Assembly (NCBI GenBank): GCA_947383095.1
Contig: CANDBZ010000007.1
Coordinates: forward strand, 1 to 36,028
DNA from: an uncultured Clostridia bacterium
GTDB lineage: Bacteria; Bacillota; Clostridia; Christensenellales; CAG-917
Length of the DNA stretch: 36,028 nt
Reading direction: 5' to 3'
Positions 1 through 7,564 of the stretch are shown piece after piece. Numbering within the stretch: the first letter of the stretch is position 1; each line of letters starts with the position of its first letter. The notes below the pieces were generated by a model. It had not been told where the DNA came from. It saw nothing but the letters and a program-made list of their open reading frames with translations, and ran no database searches. A program made the translations under genes and the position numbers.

Positions 1-16
1 TATCGAACTTCGCCAT
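1..16 (-). CDS. Possible start of a downstream gene, cut by the window edge
   Basis: An ATG on the minus strand at 16-14 is preceded by a purine-rich GGTGGAGAG and opens a frame reading Met-Ala-Lys-Phe-Asp before the window ends. It sits about 30 bases beyond the stop of the large lipoprotein gene in the same direction, so it could be the next gene in that transcript. Only five codons are visible, so the call rests on the ribosome-site-like sequence and spacing alone. Confidence 0.3.
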
Positions 17-45
17 CTCTCCACCGGTCTGCGACTGCAGTTTTT

Positions 46-2628
46 TTATCTTATGAGCTCGGGCAAGCCGTTTGTCACTTTCCACACCTCGCCGTTGAAG
101 CCGAGCGAGCTCGACGTGCTGCCCGCGCCGATGACCCATGCCACGTCCGAGAAATTGGCCTCTTCGGTAGCGTGCCCTACGACCGTGAGCGAAACGTTTT
201 CCGTCTTATCGTCTTCGCTCGCTGCTTTACCGTTGACGGTGACGATATTGGACGTAGCCCAATAGCATTTGGCGTTCACCTTGGAGTCTTGCTCCATACT
301 TGCAAACAGTTGTCCGACATACGTCGTAGCGGACTCCGAATTTACAACGGAAATATCCGCGAGGGTAAATACGCCGGATATCTTGCTCTTGGAATTCCTT
401 CCCGCGATGCCGCCGGCGTAAACCGTCACGTTATCTATGCCCTGCGCCACCGACACGCTGACTTTGCCTACCGAATAACAGTAATTTATCGCTCCGATGC
501 CTGACGTCGTGCTGCCGGGATTTTTATCGTCTCTGGTGCTGTAATTGTTGCCTACGATACCGCCTACGGAAACTATGCTGCCGTTTTGCGCTTTCGCATC
601 GACTCCGACGTAAAGCTGCGCGTCGCAATGGCAGTTGATAATGCTACCTTCGTTATATCCTATCATCCCGCCAATGCAGACGTCGTTATCGCGGGAGCCT
701 GTAGAAGTCACGGGTTTTTGCTCGCTTCCCAAAACCGTCACGGCGTAAGAGGTGCCAACCGTGCCCGTGCTCGAACCCGTTACGCCGCCGAACAAAAAGC
801 GCGGGAGACAGGTCGCCGTCAAAACATCGAATTTATTTACGCTCGAACGCGATATAGCGCCGCCGTTCACACCCGTTACGCCGCCCATAACTAGCTCCGC
901 GTTTCCGTTTGCGGGAATACCGTCGTCGGTGCAGTTTATCTCGAACACCGTGATATCGACCGTGGCGGAGGAAACCAACGCCAACGGGCTGTTGGAGCCC
1001 GCTATGCCGCCGAACGTAAGAGCCTCGCAATCAGCATTGAAGTTGACTATCTTTACCTTGCATTGCGTGATAATACCCGTCGTGCCGGATTTTGTCGCGT
1101 TGTTGACCGCGGCAATACCGCCGAAAACAACCGTATGGAGCTTATCGAAGCCCGTATCGGTCATATTGATATTCACGTTGCAGCTGTCGATCGTGCCGCG
1201 ATTTTCCGTTGCGACTACGCCGATAAGCGCTCTGCTTGCATAAGCGCCGTCGCTGTCCTTTATCTTAAGCGTGATATTTTCAAAATCCAAATTCTTTATA
1301 ACGCCGTCGACATAGCCGAAAACCGACGCGCTGTTTTCGTCGCCGAAAACGCCGCCTTTTATTTTATAATTGCCTGCAAGCGTATGCTCCGCGCCTTCGT
1401 ATCTGCCGCCGTCGATCGTACCGACGAAACGGTGCTCCGCGTCAAACAACGGCTCAAAGCTCTCCCTGCCGAAATCTACGTCGAATATATGGATATTCGC
1501 CGACAAGATCTCTTCTATCGCAGCTTTCTCCTCATCGCTTGGGTCTTTAGTCCTCAACTGATCGTAAATAGTCCTCCACTTTTCGACGGACGCAATGTTT
1601 ATCTCTCTCGTCCACTTTGCGTAAAGCTTTAAACTGACGGGCGTAAAGTTATCCTCGGATTGCGCGGCGTCCATAGGAGAAGTGGGCTTATTTTCGCCTT
1701 CTTCAAATATAAACTGCTCGTTTGTTTTCACAATGTTGCCGTCGGAGCCCTTGGTCTCTACAACGTAGTACCAATAATCGAAAGAATAGCCCGCCTTTTC
1801 GGGAATACGGTTGTTTTTATCATCAACGGGAATATTGTGCCCAAAGGTATATTCGGCGGCATAATCCGTGTAAACGTACTCCGCGCCGCTCGGCAGCGGT
1901 TCCACGAATTTTACCGTCACCTTCGGCAAATCGTCCTCAAACATCGGATATAGCTCAAGCGCTTCCGTGAACATATATTTTGAGAGCATGTTTACCGTCT
2001 CTTCTTTTTCAAGCTTCCAGCTTGTGAACTGGACCGGCTTGCCGCTGTCGTCTATATAATACCAAAAACAAAATTTGACGCCCTCGCTCGACGTAGGACA
2101 TGCGAATTTGCCCGACGACGAACCGTACGTCGATTTGATGGACGTATTTGCGCCTATCTCCGACGACGGAAGCGTAATCTCGTTTTCTTTGCGCTTGTTT
2201 TTTTTCAACTCGAATTTTCCGTCGTTATACGTCAGCCGTGCGCGCAGATTGGTGCTGTGCAGATAAACGTTGGGAGTATAGATAGCGGTCAAGGTGGTAT
2301 TGGAAACTATGGGCGTGGGCGTAGCGAAAAAGTCCGTCGCGCCGTCCTTCGACCAATAGCGGAAGGTGTATCCCCTCTTCACGGGCTTTATCTCGTTGCC
2401 GTCGGCGTCCTTGGGCTTGCTTATCGTCTCGCCGTACTTGATATTGTTAAGCACGGGATTGGCAAGCACGGTATCGCCGTCCGTGTTAAACGTGACGGTG
2501 TATTTAGAAACCTCATATTGATTTTTGCCGTTGTCGTCCGTATCCGTCGAATTATCGCAAGCGACAAAAGCCGCGCACAGCAACGCAATCAAACACAATG
2601 TCATTATTATCGTAAGTGCTTTTTTCAT
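46..2628 (-). CDS. Large surface lipoprotein with InlB-type and GLUG repeats
   Basis: An 860-residue exported protein, probably anchored to the outer face of the membrane by a lipidated cysteine. The N-terminus is a Lys-rich start, a hydrophobic stretch and Cys24 in an AFVAC context (a weak lipobox). Residues about 40-118 and 235-340 look like InlB B-repeats (Listeria-Bacteroides repeat, Flg_new): each has a TVxF strand, a GYxFxYW turn and an ending such as LTAIYT or LYAKW. From about residue 430 to 820 there are at least seven GLUG-type turns of the form GG(I/V/M)xGxN, spaced about 40-60 residues, as in beta-helical adhesin-like proteins. Function is unknown; adhesion or carbohydrate contact is a family-level guess. 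An SD-like GGAG lies 5 bases before the ATG. The gene has its own sigma-A-type promoter although it follows the ECF sigma operon. Confidence 0.85.
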   Translation of the reverse strand: MKKALTIIMTLCLIALLCAAFVACDNSTDTDDNGKNQYEVSKYTVTFNTDGDTVLANPVLNNIKYGETISKPKDADGNEIKPVKRGYTFRYWSKDGATDFFATPTPIVSNTTLTAIYTPNVYLHSTNLRARLTYNDGKFELKKNKRKENEITLPSSEIGANTSIKSTYGSSSGKFACPTSSEGVKFCFWYYIDDSGKPVQFTSWKLEKEETVNMLSKYMFTEALELYPMFEDDLPKVTVKFVEPLPSGAEYVYTDYAAEYTFGHNIPVDDKNNRIPEKAGYSFDYWYYVVETKGSDGNIVKTNEQFIFEEGENKPTSPMDAAQSEDNFTPVSLKLYAKWTREINIASVEKWRTIYDQLRTKDPSDEEKAAIEEILSANIHIFDVDFGRESFEPLFDAEHRFVGTIDGGRYEGAEHTLAGNYKIKGGVFGDENSASVFGYVDGVIKNLDFENITLKIKDSDGAYASRALIGVVATENRGTIDSCNVNINMTDTGFDKLHTVVFGGIAAVNNATKSGTTGIITQCKVKIVNFNADCEALTFGGIAGSNSPLALVSSATVDITVFEINCTDDGIPANGNAELVMGGVTGVNGGAISRSSVNKFDVLTATCLPRFLFGGVTGSSTGTVGTSYAVTVLGSEQKPVTSTGSRDNDVCIGGMIGYNEGSIINCHCDAQLYVGVDAKAQNGSIVSVGGIVGNNYSTRDDKNPGSTTSGIGAINYCYSVGKVSVSVAQGIDNVTVYAGGIAGRNSKSKISGVFTLADISVVNSESATTYVGQLFASMEQDSKVNAKCYWATSNIVTVNGKAASEDDKTENVSLTVVGHATEEANFSDVAWVIGAGSTSSSLGFNGEVWKVTNGLPELIR

Positions 2629-2686
2629 ATTCGCTCCGTCACGCGCAAACGCGCGTAGAAGTAGTATACTTAATTATGTAAATTAT

Positions 2687-2715
2687 ATTATACATAAAAA
2701 CGGGCGCATTATCAA
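2687..2715 (-). promoter_or_regulatory. Sigma-A-type promoter of the InlB/GLUG lipoprotein gene
   Basis: On the minus strand TTGATA (2715-2710) is followed after 17 bases by TATAAT (2692-2687). The predicted start near 2680 leaves a leader of about 50 bases with GGAG before the ATG at 2628. The -35 lies inside the loop of the upstream operon's terminator. Confidence 0.7.
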
Positions 2716-2735
2716 CTCAATTTTGGCGCGCCCGT
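2695..2735 (-). terminator. Rho-independent terminator of the first ECF sigma operon
   Basis: Reading leftward, ACGGGCGC (2735-2728) pairs with GCGCCCGT (2707-2700) across a loop of about 20 bases, and the right arm runs directly into five to six T residues. It lies about 30 bases beyond the stop of the membrane-protein gene ending at 2765. Confidence 0.7.
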
Positions 2736-2764
2736 ATATTTAAACTTCGTTTAATGTTTTACAT

Positions 2765-3427
2765 TCATTCAAACAGATTCAAATACGCCGCGATCAATTT
2801 CCAAAAGCCGTCTTCGGCGGTCGCCTTTCCTCCGCATTGCAAAATATAAGTCGCCCAATCCGCCTTTGCTTTGGCATCGTTGACGGATATGACCGCCTCC
2901 GCGCCGCAATCCTCTTTTAATCTGACCGCCATATCGGATGCTATCAGAAACGCTGTCCTATGATTGCGGGCGTCGCCGAATATCGAAATCGACACTTTAT
3001 CATCGCTTTTAAACAATATAAAGTCTGTGATTTGCAAACATTCTGTGAAAGCATGCTTATCCGACATGTCTGCGGAGCGGTATTCCTCCGTTATCAAAAC
3101 CGTGCCGCTATCCTCGCGAAGCACCGCGCCGTAACTCTCCGTCCGTCCCGTTTGACGCTCCACCGTCACGGAGACGTAATAGTCGGGCAGATCCAAGTCG
3201 GTCGGTTTTGAAAACCACAGGGCTGCAACCGCGATCGCCGCCACGATAAATATGATCGCCGTGCCTATAAGCAGCTTCATGGCGATTTGTTTTTGGAACG
3301 CGAGCGCGGGCGTTTCTCCCTCCAGCAATTTGTTGATGGGCGCTTTTTTGACGCGCATGTACACGTCGGGTACGCGGCTTTCGTCATGCTCGCTCCGCAG
3401 TCTTTTTTCTATATCCTTAAACCTCAT
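2765..3427 (-). CDS. One-pass membrane protein, probable anti-sigma factor
   Basis: A 220-residue protein with a charged cytoplasmic N-terminus (about 50 residues), one clear transmembrane helix (about 51-72, ending in WFSK) and a 145-residue outside domain. Its start overlaps the end of the ECF sigma gene by 11 bases, so the two are translationally coupled. This gene order and topology (sigma factor, then overlapping one-pass membrane protein) is the usual arrangement for an ECF sigma factor and its membrane-bound inhibitor. I see no zinc-binding HxxxCxxC motif, so it is not a ZAS-type anti-sigma factor. The outside domain is not one I recognise. The anti-sigma role is inferred from context and topology only. 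Confidence 0.75.
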   Translation of the reverse strand: MRFKDIEKRLRSEHDESRVPDVYMRVKKAPINKLLEGETPALAFQKQIAMKLLIGTAIIFIVAAIAVAALWFSKPTDLDLPDYYVSVTVERQTGRTESYGAVLREDSGTVLITEEYRSADMSDKHAFTECLQITDFILFKSDDKVSISIFGDARNHRTAFLIASDMAVRLKEDCGAEAVISVNDAKAKADWATYILQCGGKATAEDGFWKLIAAYLNLFE

Positions 3428-3956
3428 ACTCGCCCTCCTTGACCAATTCGCGTTTCATCTTTGCGAGCGCGTTGTTATACGTCCAAAGCACTGTGCCCAA
3501 AGGCTTGTCCAAAACTTCGGCTATCTCGCGGTGTTTAAAACCCGAAAACACGTGCAACGAGACGATCTGCCTCTCCGTCTCGCCCAATACCTTGTTCATG
3601 ACCGCGGTGACGGGCGAGCCGTCGCCGTCCATCGTATAAGAGCCGTATCTGGCGTTGCCGTCCTCGAGGTCGGTCGGCGTTTCGCGCTTCTGCCGGTTAA
3701 GCTCGTTGAGAGTCGCGTTCTTTGCGATCGTATACAGCCATCCATAGGCGTTGGAGCCGGCCTTATAAGACGCGATCGTTGTCCTCAATCTGATATACGC
3801 CGTCTGCATCATATCCTCTGCGGTATGGTAGTTGCGGCATATCGACAAAATGAACGCAAAAAGCCCGCGCTTGGTCTCATTGTAAATTTCTTCAAACGCG
3901 TCTTCGTCGCCCTGCTGCAAACGCAGCATCATTTTGTCCAGCTCTTGCTTGGTCAT
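3417..3956 (-). CDS. ECF-type RNA polymerase sigma factor (locus 1)
   Basis: A 179-residue sigma-70 family protein of extracytoplasmic-function size. Residues about 10-90 form region 2: an N-terminal helix with a DEDAFEEIY pattern, AEDMMQTAYIR in the position of the usual AEDxxQexF core-binding helix, and a YGWLYTIAKN segment typical of region 2.4. Residues about 115-170 form region 4 with a helix-turn-helix (HREIAEVLDKPLGTV). It should direct RNA polymerase to a small regulon under control of the overlapping membrane protein. It is divergent from a lipoprotein with an RsgI-like domain, possibly a sensor or target. There is no SD sequence; a promoter 6 bases before the ATG suggests a leaderless transcript. 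Confidence 0.92.
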   Translation of the reverse strand: MTKQELDKMMLRLQQGDEDAFEEIYNETKRGLFAFILSICRNYHTAEDMMQTAYIRLRTTIASYKAGSNAYGWLYTIAKNATLNELNRQKRETPTDLEDGNARYGSYTMDGDGSPVTAVMNKVLGETERQIVSLHVFSGFKHREIAEVLDKPLGTVLWTYNNALAKMKRELVKEGEYEV

Positions 3957-3962
3957 GCGTTT

Positions 3963-3991
3963 ATTTTAGCATATCCGAACGCGCAAAACAA
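3963..3991 (-). promoter_or_regulatory. Promoter placing the start point on the sigma gene ATG
   Basis: On the minus strand TTGTTT (3991-3986), 17 bases, then an extended -10 TGCTAAAAT (hexamer 3968-3963). Six bases separate the -10 from the ATG at 3956, so the expected start point coincides with the first base of the codon. Confidence 0.6.
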
Positions 3992-4087
3992 CACCATTGT
4001 GACTCGGCGCGGAGTTAAACAATTCTTTATCATTTTTTTAGCGTGCGTTTACGTTTTGGTTTTATATTGTATATAAGAGGATATGAG

Positions 4088-5590
4088 ATGAAAAAATTCG
4101 ATTTTTCCCGCAGAAAATTCATATGCGCTTTAGCTGTGCTCTGCACGGTAATTTTCTCTTGTCTCCTTTTCGCGGCATGCGATACGGCGGGCGGTATAAC
4201 CGTACCGACCCCTCCGGTGGAATCTCCGCGCATAAACTCCTTTGCGGCGATTGACGTTAACCCCTCCGTAGAGTTCATTTTGGATCAATTCGGCAACGTA
4301 TTGGGCGTATCGGGCGCAAATTCCGACGCGCAGGCGTTGCTGTACAACGAGAGCGGCATAGTGGGCTCTCCGTTCAATATCGCTCTTGAAAATCTTTTTG
4401 CGATATCCAAAAATTACGGCTTTGTTTCCGACAAGACGCAGACTGCGGGGATAAGCCTTGTTTGCCTTGACAACAGCCTTACCCTTGAAGAAATCGCGCA
4501 GACCGTACGCGCTTCCGCGGAAAAATGCGGCTTGAGCTTGACCACAACGGAGGATACAGACCTCGTGCTCGCGGTTGAGCTTGAAGAGAAAAACGCCGCG
4601 TCTTCCGCATATAATAACGTCACGCTATCGCAATACAGGCTTATGAAGCGAGCGGCGGACGTCTATGACGAGCAAGACGCTCCCGCCACCGCGCAAGAGC
4701 AAATGACCGCTCTGCAAAACGCATGGGCGGACGCTGACGCAAAGCTGGGCGAGGTATTTGCGCGCGCTGCAACCGAAGCGCAATTCGTCTATGAAACGAC
4801 GCGGACGTTTGCAAAGGATTCGCTGTACATAGCGTACTTCGCGGCAAAATCCTTTGAGGCGGACGGCATTTTGAGCGCGATGAAATACGGCTCCCGCGCG
4901 TTTTACGCAACGTCGTACACTGCGCTTCATTCCATACAAATATATCTGCAGCACATTTACGACCTTATACGAGAATTCAGGCTGCACCCCTATTTTGACA
5001 AAGCCGCGGCGCTCGAAGCCTATGCCGCCCTTGAGCCTTATACCGACGACGACTTCGAGCAATTTTTCTCGTCGGTAGCCGCAGAAGACGGCTATGTGCC
5101 GATCGCAAATTTAAATACCTACATCAACGCCGTATATCGCAGCTCTTCCGCGGAACAGCGCGTCGGGTTGAAATCCGCGTACAAAGCCTTGAAAACGACT
5201 TTGCTCGACAAGCCTCGGCTCGAATTGCTGGGCATAGACTTGCAAATGCGAATAAACGATATCATTGAAAAAACTACGTCCGTCGCGGCAAGCTCTCTGC
5301 CTCCCGTATTTGCAGACGCTCTGTCCAAGCTGCTTGACGGCGTGCTCGAGCTGTTTATAGATGTTTCAAATCCGGAAACTATTCGATCCGCCGCGCAGGT
5401 GACGTTGCAAATGGCTCAAAAAGCATACGACAATATAGAGTTTACGTCGGAAGAGCTACAGGAAGCGGCGCAGATATCGGAGGACATAAGCGATATCATC
5501 GAAGAGGCGAAAGAAAAATGCTCGCAGACTATTGCGGAGCTAAAGCAAAAAACCGAAAATTGGATAGACGGATTGAAAAATCCCCGATAA
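4088..5590 (+). CDS. Lipoprotein with an RsgI-like extracellular domain
   Basis: A 500-residue lipoprotein. I chose the ATG at 4088 because AAGAGG lies 7 bases upstream and because a start there gives a clean signal peptide ending in a lipobox, LFAAC (Cys31); a frame-open ATG 45 bases earlier would spoil it. Residues about 50-90 read FAAIDVNPSVEF followed by a xxGxVLxVxxxNxDA pattern. This is the hallmark of the outer domain of RsgI-type anti-sigma-I factors. The usual RsgI cytoplasmic domain and membrane helix are missing, so it is not itself an anti-sigma factor of that type. The remainder is mostly helical and Ala/Glu-rich without a family I recognise. It is divergent from an ECF sigma/membrane-protein pair, so a sensory or co-regulated role is plausible. 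Confidence 0.85.
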   Translation: MKKFDFSRRKFICALAVLCTVIFSCLLFAACDTAGGITVPTPPVESPRINSFAAIDVNPSVEFILDQFGNVLGVSGANSDAQALLYNESGIVGSPFNIALENLFAISKNYGFVSDKTQTAGISLVCLDNSLTLEEIAQTVRASAEKCGLSLTTTEDTDLVLAVELEEKNAASSAYNNVTLSQYRLMKRAADVYDEQDAPATAQEQMTALQNAWADADAKLGEVFARAATEAQFVYETTRTFAKDSLYIAYFAAKSFEADGILSAMKYGSRAFYATSYTALHSIQIYLQHIYDLIREFRLHPYFDKAAALEAYAALEPYTDDDFEQFFSSVAAEDGYVPIANLNTYINAVYRSSSAEQRVGLKSAYKALKTTLLDKPRLELLGIDLQMRINDIIEKTTSVAASSLPPVFADALSKLLDGVLELFIDVSNPETIRSAAQVTLQMAQKAYDNIEFTSEELQEAAQISEDISDIIEEAKEKCSQTIAELKQKTENWIDGLKNPR

Positions 5591-5608
5591 AAAAAGCTCT
5601 ATTATAAT

Positions 5609-5635
5609 AAAAGCGCGCCTCGCGGCGCGCTTTTT
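5609..5635. terminator. Bidirectional terminator between the RsgI-like and SPOCS genes
   Basis: AAAAGCGCGCC (5609-5619) pairs perfectly with GGCGCGCTTTT (5624-5634) across a 4-base loop. There are five T residues at the right end on the plus strand and four T residues after the stem on the minus strand. It separates two convergent genes. Confidence 0.85.
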
Positions 5636-5646
5636 CGTTTACCGTC

Positions 5647-7146
5647 TTAACAAGCGGCTTGTATACTGCGGAAATAAACCACCCTCTCGCCCTCCTTGAG
5701 CGGGAATTGCAACGTCGGATTTTGCGCCATGATATCCTCCGGCATAGCGGTGAGCGCTTTGCACAGATCCAACAGCTCGTCTCCGCCGTTCGCTATATAA
5801 AGGGACAGCGCGGACTTGTTTTGCGGCTTTTCGTCGCCGAGCTCCACCGCAGAAATGTATTCCGCCGTGATTTCGCTGTAACCGCACACCTCTACGCCGA
5901 GCTTAAGCTCGATCTCTATCTCTCTTTCCCTTTTCGCCGACGCCGTTATGCTCTCCACTCCGCAGCACACCTTGACTGTCTGCGAGAATGGCTTCGCGCT
6001 CGCAATGGACAAGGCGAAGGGGACCTCCGTGCGCACGGAATTGTATCCGTTTTCGTCGGTGTAAATTATATCGGCGTTGACGATGCCCTCAACGATCAGC
6101 TTGCCGTCCTCGTCCACGTACGCCTTGGAGGTATAGCACCTTGCGTACGGCACGGCGGAAATATCGATAACGGCGGCTCTGTTGTCTCCCAGAACCGCAG
6201 TCCCTCCCACGCGCTCGCTGAAGAAGCCGCATCCATCGAAGCAAACGTAGCTTCTGCTTTCTCTCGTGACGGCGACCTCGTTCGCAAGCGTAAACAGATC
6301 GTCCACAATGTCTATCTCCGCGCACCTGAACGCCTGCACCTTAAACTGCACCTCGCCTTCCACTCTTATCACGTTATCGTCCGTCACGCCCTGCAAAATT
6401 ATTTTGGCGGATTTTACGTTTGCCTGCACGCAAATGCTGTCGCCCTCCTGCACTCCGTCGAGGTTAAGCTCCTCCTCGATATCCATGCGGAACTCCCTTT
6501 GCTTTATCTCGCCGCCCTCTACGTATGTGACAAGCGCGAGAATATTCGCAGCCGCAAGCACGCCGCCGTCTATAGCCTCCGCGCGTTTAACGGAGCAATT
6601 TGTATTGAGACCAAGCACCGACGCAACCTCGCCGCCGACCTCTTGCTCGTCGTCAAACGGCGCAATCGCGGTTTTAGACGCAATAAACGTCGGAAGAAGT
6701 ATACTTTTCGTAGTTTTATAGCACTGCTCCGCATCGGTAAGCGCCTCTATTTCATCGCGTCTTTGCGCGCTCGCAGACACCTCGAGCACCGCGGAAAGGG
6801 ACAGCGTTTCGCCTGCCTGTACGTCGGATTCGACCACCTTTATTATGCAGTTCACATTGTCGTCCGCGCCGAATTCGCCGTCGACCCTCACTGTGAAATC
6901 GGCATTATAATCCACGCCCTTGGGCGTTCCTTCTTTATCGAGATAAGTCAGACGGAAATTGGTCCTTCCGCCCACCTGAACATAGCCATCGTAAACGTCG
7001 ACGCTGTTGCATCTGGCTTCTACCGCAAGCGACAGCACCTTGGCGATATTCTGCATGTCGATGCCGGGAGGCGAAAATTCGACAACCCTCTCGACGGACG
7101 GCGCGACGTAAAGCTTACTCACACTCAATTTATCAAATTCAAACAT
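5647..7146 (-). CDS. SPOCS (DUF3794) protein with degenerate C-terminal LysM
   Basis: A 499-residue soluble protein built from repeated SPOCS/DUF3794 domains, all-beta modules typical of spore-forming Clostridia and linked to the spore surface. Repeats are visible as segments such as QVGGRTNFRLTYLDKEG, LAAANILALVTYVEGGEI and LIVEGIVNADIIYTDENG, each followed by a basic or acidic strand. The last 50 residues (ALSLYIANGGDELLDLCKAL onward, then MPEDIMAQNP and LKEGERVVYF) match the outline of a LysM fold, although the usual GDTL is changed to GDEL. I prefer the ATG at 7146 over the one at 7158: GGAGGAG lies between them, giving the second ATG a correctly placed ribosome site. The gene is divergent from veg. 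The exact role is unknown; spore envelope assembly is the family-level expectation. Confidence 0.88.
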   Translation of the reverse strand: MFEFDKLSVSKLYVAPSVERVVEFSPPGIDMQNIAKVLSLAVEARCNSVDVYDGYVQVGGRTNFRLTYLDKEGTPKGVDYNADFTVRVDGEFGADDNVNCIIKVVESDVQAGETLSLSAVLEVSASAQRRDEIEALTDAEQCYKTTKSILLPTFIASKTAIAPFDDEQEVGGEVASVLGLNTNCSVKRAEAIDGGVLAAANILALVTYVEGGEIKQREFRMDIEEELNLDGVQEGDSICVQANVKSAKIILQGVTDDNVIRVEGEVQFKVQAFRCAEIDIVDDLFTLANEVAVTRESRSYVCFDGCGFFSERVGGTAVLGDNRAAVIDISAVPYARCYTSKAYVDEDGKLIVEGIVNADIIYTDENGYNSVRTEVPFALSIASAKPFSQTVKVCCGVESITASAKREREIEIELKLGVEVCGYSEITAEYISAVELGDEKPQNKSALSLYIANGGDELLDLCKALTAMPEDIMAQNPTLQFPLKEGERVVYFRSIQAAC

Positions 7147-7244
7147 AGACTCCTCCATTTCGCTTAAAGCCTATGCCGACGGCAACGCAAATATTCCCGT
7201 TTTGCGCGTGTTTTAACGTGCGAATACTTTGTTGTTTTAAAATT

Positions 7245-7508
7245 ATGGTTATGGGCAACAATTCTCATATGAGAGAAATAGGTCAAAACCTCGATATCAC
7301 AAAGGAAAGAGTCAAAAAGCTTCTCAACATCCCCGTGCTCGTCAAGATAAACAGCGGCAGAGGACGCACCTCTCTTTGCAAGGGCGAGGTCACGGCTGTG
7401 TTCCCCGCGGTGTTCACGGTGAAGCTTGACGACGGAGAAATAAAGACGTTTTCATACGCGGACGTGCATACGCGCGGCGTGCTCTTTTTAAATCCCGACA
7501 AAGCATAA
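7245..7508 (+). CDS. veg: Veg family protein
   Basis: A small basic beta-barrel-like protein of the Veg (DUF1021) family, common next to sporulation genes in Firmicutes and linked in Bacillus to biofilm regulation; its molecular role is not settled. The signature is clear: LVKINSGRGRTSLCKGEV, then VFPAVFTVKL and TFSYADVHTRGV near the C-terminus. The start is uncertain. ATGs at 7245, 7251 and 7269 are all possible, none has an SD sequence, and family proteins begin roughly at the position of the 7269 codon. The open frame extends to 7173, but that segment is Cys/Phe-rich and unlike the family. Confidence 0.85.
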   Translation: MVMGNNSHMREIGQNLDITKERVKKLLNIPVLVKINSGRGRTSLCKGEVTAVFPAVFTVKLDDGEIKTFSYADVHTRGVLFLNPDKA

Positions 7509-7536
7509 CGGCAAAGCTCGAACGCACATAAAATAA

Positions 7537-7564
7537 AAGCGCTTTTTAGGGCGCTTGTTTTTTA
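7537..7564. terminator. Terminator between veg and the subtilase gene
   Basis: AAGCGC (7537-7542) pairs with GCGCTT (7551-7556), followed on the plus strand by G and six T residues. On the minus strand the same stem is followed by TTTTATTTTA, so it may serve both convergent genes. Confidence 0.65.

Noticed and set aside
5659..7167. 502-codon plus-strand frame opposite the SPOCS gene
   Set aside because: The His/Arg/Leu-rich composition is typical of an antisense shadow in GC-rich codons; the minus-strand protein has family signatures and an SD sequence.
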